A program made the translations under genes and the position numbers. A stretch of DNA of 6,214 bases from Candidatus Iainarchaeum sp. (GTDB taxonomy: Archaea; Iainarchaeota; Iainarchaeia; Iainarchaeales; JAFCFF01): the NCBI GenBank assembly GCA_017608775.1, contig JAFCFF010000031.1, positions 1 to 6,214 on the forward strand, given 5' to 3'. A model generated the notes under the pieces. It was not told where the DNA came from. It worked only from the letters and a program-made list of their open reading frames with translations, and did not search any database. Below, piece by piece: positions 1 through 5,289 of this stretch. Each line of letters starts with the position of its first letter. Within the stretch, counting starts at the first letter, position 1.

Positions 1-613
1 TTCGCTTAAAGTTTTTTGGGTCCTCCTTGATGTGTTCAAAGGTGTTGTAGTGCATGGGAATTGCGTATTTTGGTTTTGCTAGTTTTATAAGTCTCACCGC
101 GTCAAGAACATCCATCGTTACCTTCCCGCCAATCGGAAGAAGATGTAGATCGGCATCTATCTTACATTCATCAAAAAGAAAGGTGTCTCCTGTGTGGTAT
201 ACGGAAAATCCCTCTTTCTCAACCCTGTATCCAAGCGGATAAAAGCTGTTTGGGTTGTGTGCGTATATGGCGTTGACACACATCCCATTCATTCTTACCA
301 TATCGTTGACACAAACAGGTTTTTTGTAAAATATAGGAATGTCTATGTTTTTCAAGACGCTCTCATGACCAAAAACAGTGCAGTGTGTTTTTTGGAAAAC
401 CCTCTTGATAAATTCCTTGTCAAAATGGTCAAACAACTCATGACTTACAAAGATGGCTGATATGTTCTTAAACTCGTTTATGGACGGGTTTATTTTTATC
501 AACTTTTTATAAGGAGCGTTTTTTGGATGGTTCACATATGGGTCAAACAATATTGAGAAATCTGAGAAAGATATCTTGAAAAAAGAATGGCCATAGTACT
601 TGAGTTTAGGCAT
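1..613 (-). CDS. Metallo-beta-lactamase-fold metal-dependent hydrolase (UPF0173-like), C terminus cut by window edge
   Basis: The 204 visible residues start at ATG 613-611 and read without a stop to the left edge. The family is a cytosolic metallo-beta-lactamase-fold hydrolase of unknown substrate, related to UPF0173/YtkL. Visible landmarks are the N-terminal YYGHSFFKI strand (residues 6-14), LFDPYV (22-27), the metal motif SHELFDH (57-63), AHN (118-120), YHTGDT (139-144), LLPIGGKVTMD (158-168) and PMHYNTF (186-192). These match the family order, and the usual length is about 210-240 residues, so only a short tail should be missing. The canonical HxHxDH motif is changed: H58, D62 and H63 are present but position 60 is Leu. 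H119, D143 and H188 can fill the other ligand positions. No Shine-Dalgarno is visible and a TATA-like box lies about 28 bp upstream, so the mRNA may be leaderless. The gene is divergent from the ectodomain gene at 768. The fold is sure; the substrate is not known, and activity is doubtful given the Leu. Confidence 0.92.
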   Translation of the reverse strand, partial: MPKLKYYGHSFFKISFSDFSILFDPYVNHPKNAPYKKLIKINPSINEFKNISAIFVSHELFDHFDKEFIKRVFQKTHCTVFGHESVLKNIDIPIFYKKPVCVNDMVRMNGMCVNAIYAHNPNSFYPLGYRVEKEGFSVYHTGDTFLFDECKIDADLHLLPIGGKVTMDVLDAVRLIKLAKPKYAIPMHYNTFEHIKEDPKNFKR

Positions 614-637
614 TTTACTAAAATAATGTCTGGAAAG

Positions 638-645
638 TATAAAAA
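638..645 (-). promoter_or_regulatory. TATA-like box of the metallo-beta-lactamase-fold gene
   Basis: Read on the minus strand the bases are TTTTTATA. The centre lies about 28 bp upstream of the A of the start codon at 613. Archaeal transcription normally starts about 25-27 bp downstream of the TATA box, so the transcript would begin at or next to the ATG. The call rests on position and composition only. Confidence 0.5.
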
Positions 646-721
646 CACTTGGTTTATATTTTTTTCATTCACCAAAAAGAAAAAGCTTTAAAATAAGTTG
701 CACTCTTTGGAAAACCACCAT

Positions 722-762
722 AAAACAAAAAGTTAAGATTAAAAAACAAAAAGAGTAAGATT
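722..762. repeat. Tandem direct repeat upstream of the ectodomain gene
   Basis: Copy 1 (722-740) reads AAAACAAAAAG-T-TAAGATT and copy 2 (743-762) reads AAAACAAAAAG-AG-TAAGATT. The copies are identical apart from one T versus AG in the middle. They start 21 bp apart, which is two turns of the DNA helix, and copy 2 ends 5 bp before the start codon at 768. The region is A-rich, so some similarity is expected, but both the AAAACAAAAAG and TAAGATT blocks are kept in order. It could be an operator pair or a local duplication. Confidence 0.6.
736..747 (+). promoter_or_regulatory. Candidate TATA-like box of the ectodomain gene
   Basis: The bases AGATTAAAAAAC are centred about 26 bp before the ATG at 768, the spacing expected for a leaderless archaeal transcript. 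The box straddles the junction of the two direct-repeat copies. A second candidate, GCTTTAAAAT at 685-694, would instead give a leader of about 50 nt. No Shine-Dalgarno precedes the ATG, which slightly favours the nearer box. Both calls are by eye. Confidence 0.35.
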
Positions 763-767
763 TTATA

Positions 768-1604
768 ATGGAAAAAAACCACTTTCCAGTTAGGTTTCTT
801 GTTTTAATGGTTCTTCTTGCCATAACTTTTTTTGTGTTATTTCCAAAACCAGCAAATGCCTATGAGCTGAATAAAGTAATTGTTACCATTGAGTTTGACG
901 ATTTTGGTTTTGTTGATGTGGAGGAGCTTTACCTGATAAGTTTAGATCCAGGGGAGGTTGATGACTTCAAGGAAACCGTAAAGATAAATGCCTCCTCCTG
1001 GTTTAAGTGGACTGTTTTTGATAAAAAAATACATTTTCATGTTGGTGAAAAACTAAGCGATATTTACAGAACCTTTGTAACCAACAGCTTTGAGGAAAGT
1101 GATGGGAAAATACTTGCAAAGTTGAAATTTAACTACTCTCTTTTCAACAGGGTTGCTGAAAAAAAAGAAAAAGACAGGGAGACAGAGTGGGAAATTGATG
1201 AGACATATCTGAACTTAGACAAAAAAATAACAATAAAATTTCCATATTACCTAAGCCTGACCTTTTCCCTACCAAAAAAGGCAGAAATCCTAAAGGTAAT
1301 GCCTGAAGAGGCAAAAATCCTGGGAAACAACATAGTTATCGACGGTCCACTAACAACAAACTCTTTTTTGATAAAATACAGGATTGTCAAAGACATCACA
1401 GCCGGGTTTTCCCTTGAGACACTAAACTTTTTTGGTTTTTTTGAGGGAAAGAATAAATTTTATTTTATCTTTGCAATTGTCATGGTTATTGGTTTAACAC
1501 TTGTTTTTAGAAGAAGAATATCAAGGTTTTTTGAAAATATCATAGAAAAGTATTCCGAGATAAAGCCAGACTATTCCTTTGTTGAGGAGGAGTTTGAGAG
1601 ATAG
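768..1604 (+). CDS. Secreted ectodomain protein with C-terminal membrane anchor, unknown family
   Basis: This 278-residue protein is one I cannot assign to a family. Residues 1-31 look like a classical Sec signal peptide: basic start, hydrophobic core about 10-25, then PANA with likely cleavage after A31. Residues 32-230 form the outside domain, rich in alternating hydrophobic residues as in beta-sandwich domains; it has N-x-S/T sequons at N74 and N122 and no cysteine. A membrane helix follows at about 231-247, then a stop-transfer RRR (248-250) and a short acidic cytoplasmic tail (to 278). The likely topology is therefore type I: N-terminal domain outside, tail inside. The layout recalls archaeal proteins with an N-terminal immunoglobulin-like domain and one anchor, such as DUF2207/DUF4897-type proteins, but I see no motif that proves it. 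It is transcribed away from the hydrolase at 613 and converges on the PIN gene, with 4 bp between the two stop codons. The signal, anchor and reading frame are well supported; the function is unknown. Confidence 0.88.
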   Translation: MEKNHFPVRFLVLMVLLAITFFVLFPKPANAYELNKVIVTIEFDDFGFVDVEELYLISLDPGEVDDFKETVKINASSWFKWTVFDKKIHFHVGEKLSDIYRTFVTNSFEESDGKILAKLKFNYSLFNRVAEKKEKDRETEWEIDETYLNLDKKITIKFPYYLSLTFSLPKKAEILKVMPEEAKILGNNIVIDGPLTTNSFLIKYRIVKDITAGFSLETLNFFGFFEGKNKFYFIFAIVMVIGLTLVFRRRISRFFENIIEKYSEIKPDYSFVEEEFER

Positions 1605-1608
1605 TTGC

Positions 1609-1998
1609 TTAGCTGCCTTTCTTCAAAAAATAGACTCCTTCTGTCCTAAGCCCAAAATGTTTTGCCAAGAGCTTTAGATTTAGGTCATCTGTTATGACTT
1701 TTGCCCCTATTTCCAGGGCAAGAGCAACAACGCTTATGTCTGTACCAGAAACCATTAAACTTCTTAGACTTGCTGCTTTTTCCACCTTCTCAACGGTTTC
1801 TTTTCTTGGGTCCTGAATTCTTACCTTTCCTGCCCTTAGTCCCTGATTTAAAACAGCCCTGGCTCTTAGGTCTTTCAACTCTTCCACAACCATGTTTGTT
1901 GTGTAGTATTCCGGATCCTCAAAGGAAAAATAAAAGTCGTTTAAAATTAAGGCAGTGTCAAAGACCTTTTTTTCAACGGCTTTTTCCATTTTTCTCAC
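1609..1998 (-). CDS. nob1: Nob1-like PIN-domain endoribonuclease without zinc ribbon
   Basis: Nob1 cuts the 3' end of 16S rRNA during small-subunit maturation. This 129-residue protein shows the Nob1-type PIN pattern: FDTALIL (13-19), YTTNMVVEEL (32-41), GTDISVVALALE (85-96) and VITDDLNLKLLAKHFGL (101-117). The expected acidic metal ligands are present: D14, E39/E40, D87 and D104/D105. It ends at FLKKGS, where archaeal Nob1 proteins (about 150-165 residues) usually continue into a CxxC...CxxC zinc ribbon. There are no cysteines at all. The GTG start at 1998-1996 overlaps the TGA of the upstream gene (GTGA), implying translational coupling; an ATG at 1989-1987 (residue 4) is an alternative that leaves the PIN domain intact. 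It is the last gene of the RfcL set. The alternative is a VapC-type toxin, but the Nob1-specific GTDISVVALALE stretch and lack of an antitoxin partner speak against it. Confidence 0.8.
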   Translation of the reverse strand: MRKMEKAVEKKVFDTALILNDFYFSFEDPEYYTTNMVVEELKDLRARAVLNQGLRAGKVRIQDPRKETVEKVEKAASLRSLMVSGTDISVVALALEIGAKVITDDLNLKLLAKHFGLRTEGVYFLKKGS

Positions 1999-2330
1999 TC
2001 ACACAGACAACTTGCGTTACATGTTTCTCCCATATAGCCTGTGGTTGCGTTCCACTCTGTGTTCTGCCAGTATACACACTGTAGTCCAGATGTTTCTGCC
2101 CCCATCGTGTATTCGCATGGCTCAGGAGGATCTAGGTTTTTTTCCCAGGTTCCGTTACCACAAAACGTATGGCTATAAACTATTTCAACACCCCCAAGAC
2201 TTTCCTTAATTCTTGACTTTTGCTGGGCGTTTATGAAGTAAACTATGGAAACAACAATAACAACAAGAAGAATGATCGCAGCAAGTAAGATAAGATACTC
2301 TGTCGCAGCCTGACCCTTTTCTCTACTCAT
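1995..2330 (-). CDS. Class III signal peptide protein, pilin-like, cysteine-rich surface domain
   Basis: The 111-residue protein begins MSREKG followed by QAATEYLIL (7-15), the archaeal class III signal peptide motif QxSxExxxL with Ala for Ser, inside a hydrophobic helix to about residue 34. In methanogens such signals are cut just before the Gln by the prepilin peptidase EppA, and the helix packs into a type IV pilus-like filament. Here cleavage would fall after G6. The remaining roughly 75 residues would face outside and hold six cysteines (C57, C72, C85, C104, C108, C110) and three N-glycosylation sequons (N59, N94, N105). An even number of cysteines outside the cell suggests disulfides. 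The domain is small, so it could be a minor pilin or short adhesin subunit. The gene starts 19 nt after the rfcL stop, with AGTGAT just upstream as a weak ribosome site, and overlaps the PIN gene by 4 nt. The signal type is clear; the exact role is not. Confidence 0.85.
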   Translation of the reverse strand: MSREKGQAATEYLILLAAIILLVVIVVSIVYFINAQQKSRIKESLGGVEIVYSHTFCGNGTWEKNLDPPEPCEYTMGAETSGLQCVYWQNTEWNATTGYMGETCNASCLCE

Positions 2331-2349
2331 CTTATCACTAAAATAATTT

Positions 2350-3657
2350 TCAAAAGTTTTTAACCCTATCCTCCCAGCCAGCCCTGGAAAACTCTGTTAT
2401 CTGTCTTGAGATTCGTTTTTTTCTTATCTCTAGGCTTGCATCAAGTATTTTCCTTATCGTTTTTTCCTCCTTTTCCGGCAGAACAAAACTTAGTTCCTCA
2501 AGGCTTAGATCTAAATATTCTGTCAGGTAGGGAGCAAGCTCCTTAGATGAAAAAAGAATCTGAAAAAAGGAAAAGTTTTGCAAAACATCCTTTGTTGAGG
2601 TATGTGTTTTTTTGGCAATTTTGCTGGCTATGTTTTTCCTTGTTTGTCTTGCCTCTCGTGTTCTTGCCATCTTTGAAAGTATGGATGGAAACATAAACCT
2701 CATGTATTTTGTTTTGTTGTCCTGGGGCAGGGAAGCAAGAACTGCGTAAAAGAATCTTAAAAACCCCCAGTACTGCCTTGTTATTATCCTTCCGTTAAAC
2801 AAATCTGCCCTTGAGAGCTTTTCCCCTGCTTTTTCCAAGTCCTCAAACGCATGTATGTTTTCCTCGACCCATGCTATCAGGCTGTCCTTGTCAAGATCAA
2901 GAGAGTTTAGAACCTCCAGGTTTTTTGAGATCTCTGTTGAAAAGAAAATTCTTGACAAGGCATCAAAAATCTTTATGCTTCTTTGTCTTGTTCCCAAAAA
3001 ACCAAGACTTCTTTCATAGACACCAAAAGGTTTCAACATTTCCAGGTCTTCCAGGGCAGCCCTTACATCTCCCGAGGTGTTTCTTGCCAAGACAAGCAAG
3101 GCATCCTCGTTAAACTCAATGTTTTCTCTTACCGCAACCCTTCTTAAAAACGAAAATATTTCTCTGTAGTCAGGTCTTGTAAATTTTAGAACCTCCGTGT
3201 ATGCTCTTAGTGGCCTTACCTGTTTTGCGTAATCGTCGTTGGCAGTCAACACAACAGGATTTTTTGATTCCTTTATTATTTTTATGATTGTTGGGACAGC
3301 CTGTCTGTCTGTTGAGGACAGGCCGTCAACCTCATCTATAAGTATCAGTCTCAACCTTCCATATAATCCTGTGTTCTGGCTGGCCTCCAACAACCTTCCC
3401 TCAAGAAGCCTTTTGCTTCTTTCATCAGAGGCATTTATCTCAAAAAGCTGTAGACTAAACTCGTTTGCCATCACATAGGCAAGCAGGGTTTTCCCTATAC
3501 CTGGCGGCCCAACAAAAAGCAAGGCTTTTTCAGGCTTTTTTCTTATCCAGGATTTTAGAAATTCCCTTGTTCTCTCAACTATCTTCCTGTTTCCAACAAA
3601 GTTTTCATAGGTTTTGGGCTCGTATTTCCTAACAAGCGAAGACCAGGCCTCAGGCAT
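2350..3657 (-). CDS. rfcL: Replication factor C large subunit (clamp loader)
   Basis: RfcL joins RfcS to form the AAA+ clamp loader that opens PCNA and places it on primed DNA. The 435 residues show RFC boxes in order: KYEPKTYENFVGN (11-23), Walker A GPPGIGKT (50-57), INASDERS (74-81), Walker B with the DEVD box LILIDEVDG (104-112), sensor 1 TAND (138-141) and sensor 2 SGDVRAALEDLE (195-206). A helical collar-like region follows, then a basic, charged C-terminal third typical of RfcL rather than RfcS. Archaeal RfcL proteins are often 450-500 residues and many end in a PCNA-binding QxxLxxFF-like box; this one ends in DRVKNF with no such box visible. The start is ATG 3657-3655, with a TATA-like box about 27 bp upstream and no Shine-Dalgarno. 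It is the first gene of the set with the class III signal protein and the PIN nuclease. The RfcS gene is not in this window. Confidence 0.96.
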   Translation of the reverse strand: MPEAWSSLVRKYEPKTYENFVGNRKIVERTREFLKSWIRKKPEKALLFVGPPGIGKTLLAYVMANEFSLQLFEINASDERSKRLLEGRLLEASQNTGLYGRLRLILIDEVDGLSSTDRQAVPTIIKIIKESKNPVVLTANDDYAKQVRPLRAYTEVLKFTRPDYREIFSFLRRVAVRENIEFNEDALLVLARNTSGDVRAALEDLEMLKPFGVYERSLGFLGTRQRSIKIFDALSRIFFSTEISKNLEVLNSLDLDKDSLIAWVEENIHAFEDLEKAGEKLSRADLFNGRIITRQYWGFLRFFYAVLASLPQDNKTKYMRFMFPSILSKMARTREARQTRKNIASKIAKKTHTSTKDVLQNFSFFQILFSSKELAPYLTEYLDLSLEELSFVLPEKEEKTIRKILDASLEIRKKRISRQITEFSRAGWEDRVKNF

Positions 3658-3678
3658 ATTAAAATAGAAAGAGTAAAG

Positions 3679-3688
3679 TATTTTTAAA
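3679..3688 (-). promoter_or_regulatory. TATA-like box of the rfcL operon
   Basis: The minus-strand bases are TTTAAAAATA, centred about 27 bp upstream of the rfcL ATG at 3657. This is the expected distance for transcription starting at the start codon. The box lies in the 50-bp gap after the stop of the small helical protein, so rfcL probably has its own promoter even if read-through also occurs. Confidence 0.5.
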
Positions 3689-3707
3689 CATAGAATTTGA
3701 TAACTGC

Positions 3708-3923
3708 TTAGTTTCCTTCCTTGCCCTCAATCTCAGATATTATCTTTTCTATGTTTTCAAGCTCTCTCTGTTTGTTTTTTAGTCTGTTTAGGGTGTAAAA
3801 ATAGGCGTTGATTATCGCGTCGATGTCCAACTTTCTCTTAAACCCGAGCTTTGCTATCTGCTCAAAATACAGCGAAACAAGCTTGAAGGCAACCTCCTCA
3901 TCTGCAAGCTCTTTTTTTGCCAT
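3708..3923 (-). CDS. Small charged helical protein, unknown function
   Basis: This is a 71-residue protein beginning MAKKELADEE. It is predicted by eye to be all-helical: a helix around EVAFKLVSLYFEQIAKLGF, a basic turn (KRKLD), a helix DIDAIINAYFYTLNRL, and a C-terminal stretch rich in Lys/Glu with coiled-coil-like spacing (QRELENIEKIISEIEG). It has no signal peptide, membrane segment or cysteine, so it is probably cytosolic. I do not recognise the family. An in-frame TTG 12 nt upstream (3935-3933) could extend it by four residues (MVGF); ATG 3923 is preferred because TTG starts are rare and the extra residues look non-conserved in style. It lies between DUF373 and rfcL on the same strand, with a possible own TATA box at 3955-3964. 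Composition and codon choice resemble the neighbours, which supports a real gene. It might be a small partner protein, but nothing shows of what. Confidence 0.72.
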   Translation of the reverse strand: MAKKELADEEVAFKLVSLYFEQIAKLGFKRKLDIDAIINAYFYTLNRLKNKQRELENIEKIISEIEGKEGN

Positions 3924-3933
3924 AAAACCAACC

Positions 3934-3940
3934 AAAAAAA
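3934..3940 (-). terminator. T-tract, possible DUF373 terminator
   Basis: The minus strand carries a run of seven T (preceded by TTCTTAA) about 50 nt after the DUF373 stop. Archaeal RNA polymerase can terminate at such T-tracts without a hairpin. It sits within the putative leader of the small gene, so it could also be just part of the AT-rich promoter zone. Weak call. Confidence 0.25.
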
Positions 3941-3954
3941 TTAAGAATTGTTTT

Positions 3955-3964
3955 GTTTAAAAAC
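3955..3964 (-). promoter_or_regulatory. Possible TATA-like box of the small helical gene
   Basis: The minus-strand bases GTTTTTAAAC lie about 37 bp upstream of the ATG at 3923 and about 25 bp upstream of the alternative TTG at 3935. Transcription would begin close to the TTG, giving either a leader of about 10 nt before the ATG or a leaderless TTG start. The geometry does not settle the start codon. Confidence 0.35.
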
Positions 3965-3987
3965 CTTGCCCCTTTTAAGAAGTTTTG

Positions 3988-5196
3988 CTAAACACTTAGC
4001 ACGACTTTTCCTCCCTCTAGCCTAAACTCCCCCTTGGATATTTTTTTCTTTCCCTCTTTTGTCTCTAAAACTATTTTTCCCCTTTCCTTTTCAACCTCAA
4101 CAACCTTTCCAAGAAACAAGCCTTGTTTGTTGAAGACAGGCAGACCAAGAAGCATCTTTGTAACCCTTTCCCTAACATCAAGAAAAAACCCAAAGAAATA
4201 CATAAGTACTATAAGCAAAAGGCTAATTCCAACATTTAAAAGAAAGTTTGTCAGGTCGGTAACCCCAAGGAAAATCTTTGTTGCAGACCCAAGAATTATC
4301 CAAACAACAACTGTTGCTATGACGTAGTTGAAGTATTCATCCAGTTTGTATGCTTTTTTCATATAAAACAAGTCTATGATTCTTCCAACAAGGAACAGTA
4401 TTATCGTTGTAAACAGAATCGGATAGAAAACATCCAGGGAAGATAAAAACCTTATAAAGATTTTTTGTTCAGAGAAAATAAAGTTTCTTATTCCGTCCCA
4501 TAAACCAAAGATAAAAAGAAATATTGCGGTAAGATAGAAAACAAAGCTTATTCTCTCAAAGGAAAAAGCCTTTATAAAATCCCTTATCCACCCATAGATC
4601 TTGAGGTCTAGGGTTGTTCCCTTTAAAAGAAGATAGAGTCCCAAGATAAAAGCAATAAACCTAAGATTAAGCGGGTTTATGAAAAAAGCGATAAGAACAA
4701 TCCCAGGAATCCCAAAGAAAATCATGCTAAATACAGGATCCTTAAGAGCTTCCTTTATTGTGTAGTAGGTGCTTTCCAAACCTCTTGCCTGCTTTACAAC
4801 AATTGTTTTCTTGCTAATTAGGGGGATTCTTGACTGTAATAGAGGAATAACAACATCATCTTCTCTTCCATCGGTAACAAGAACAAATCCGGTTGCCGGA
4901 AATTTCCTTAGAAGCAGGTCAAACTGTTCAAGAACTCTTGTGTCTGCCTCAACACCAAGTCTTGGATGTCCTGTCAGGCTTGCTATCTCAACATCATAGC
5001 GTTCTCTTAATACCTCATATTCCTTGAGAGCCCCAAAAATGCTGTTTACGTCGCTGTCCTCTGGGTCCTTCAGGGCCAGCTTAGAGGCTGCTCTTAGATT
5101 GTCTTTTTTCCCTATTATCGGGCCTCTTAATCTTGCCTTTTTCTCTAGATCTCCGTCCCTGTCAACGCACAAAACAACTATTTTTTTTCTTGTCAT
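3988..5196 (-). CDS. DUF373 family membrane protein with PRC-barrel-like C-terminal tail
   Basis: The 402-residue protein matches the archaeal DUF373 family, whose biochemical role I do not know. Residues 1-135 are soluble with alternating strands and helices: IVVLCVDRDGDL (6-17), RGPIIGKKDNLRAASKLALKDPEDSD (24-49, conserved-looking), ASLTGHPRLGVEADTRVLEQFD (72-93) and FVLVTDGREDD (104-114). The acidic DRDGD and TDGREDD stretches at strand ends look like nucleotide- or metal-binding loops, but that is inference. About six membrane helices follow (roughly 155-173, 177-192, 215-233, 255-271, 290-310, 317-338). Residues about 348-402 form a hydrophilic beta-rich tail, GLPVFNKQGLFLGKVVEVEKE onward, which resembles a PRC-barrel. 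Both soluble parts are probably cytoplasmic. Start ATG 5196-5194 fits the MTRKKIVVLCVDRDGD beginning. It is head-to-head with the SPFH gene, 93 bp apart. Confidence 0.9.
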   Translation of the reverse strand: MTRKKIVVLCVDRDGDLEKKARLRGPIIGKKDNLRAASKLALKDPEDSDVNSIFGALKEYEVLRERYDVEIASLTGHPRLGVEADTRVLEQFDLLLRKFPATGFVLVTDGREDDVVIPLLQSRIPLISKKTIVVKQARGLESTYYTIKEALKDPVFSMIFFGIPGIVLIAFFINPLNLRFIAFILGLYLLLKGTTLDLKIYGWIRDFIKAFSFERISFVFYLTAIFLFIFGLWDGIRNFIFSEQKIFIRFLSSLDVFYPILFTTIILFLVGRIIDLFYMKKAYKLDEYFNYVIATVVVWIILGSATKIFLGVTDLTNFLLNVGISLLLIVLMYFFGFFLDVRERVTKMLLGLPVFNKQGLFLGKVVEVEKERGKIVLETKEGKKKISKGEFRLEGGKVVLSV

Positions 5197-5206
5197 TCTA
5201 TCCCCA

Positions 5207-5235
5207 AAGCTTTTTTAAGCTTGCTTTATCTAAAG
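5207..5235. promoter_or_regulatory. Two dyads in the DUF373/SPFH divergent promoter region
   Basis: AAGCTT occurs at 5207-5212 and again at 5217-5222 with TTTT between, forming a perfect inverted repeat with a 4-nt loop. Next to it CTTTA-TC-TAAAG (5224-5235) is a second perfect dyad. They cover the area 11-39 bp upstream of the DUF373 ATG, where its TATA box must lie: either the A/T core of the first dyad or the second dyad at about -33. A regulator binding here could block DUF373 transcription. AT-rich DNA easily yields short dyads, so this is a moderate call. Confidence 0.35.
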
Positions 5236-5249
5236 ATTATTGAATAAAA

Positions 5250-5260
5250 CTTAAATATAT
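5250..5260 (+). promoter_or_regulatory. TATA-like box of the SPFH gene
   Basis: CTTAAATATAT is the best TATA-like match in the window and is centred about 35 bp before the ATG at 5290. Transcription would begin near 5281, giving a leader of about 8-10 nt (AGTGAGAGG) that is too short for a normally spaced Shine-Dalgarno. Confidence 0.5.
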
Positions 5261-5289
5261 TCTTTTTCAATAGTTTTTAAAGTGAGAGG

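Noticed and set aside
54..460. Plus-strand open frames of 62 and 88 codons
   Set aside because: They lie antisense to the metallo-beta-lactamase-fold gene, which carries clear family motifs; their products have no sensible pattern.
722..762. Start of a CRISPR array
   Set aside because: Only two copies with no spacer of 30-40 bp between them; the period is 21 bp and the unit is A-rich.
1609..1998. VapC-type toxin
   Set aside because: There is no antitoxin-like gene next to it, and the GTDISVVALALE and VITDD pattern fits Nob1 better than VapC.
1701..2209. Plus-strand open frames of 127 and 84 codons
   Set aside because: They are antisense to the PIN and class III signal peptide genes; their Pro/Leu/Phe-rich products are typical of reverse-strand shadows.
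2811..3478. Plus-strand open frames of 100 and 79 codons inside rfcL
   Set aside because: They are antisense to the AAA+ domain and collar of RfcL and have low-complexity translations.
4034..5218. Plus-strand open frames of 97, 76 and 64 codons
   Set aside because: They are antisense to DUF373, which has a full-length coherent product with membrane helices.
5207..5222. Intrinsic terminator hairpin
   Set aside because: It lies between divergent starts, where no transcript should end, and the stem is only six mostly A/T pairs.
5282..5284. GTG start for the SPFH gene
   Set aside because: It is not in frame with the SPFH reading frame; ATG 5290 is the first in-frame start giving the expected N terminus.
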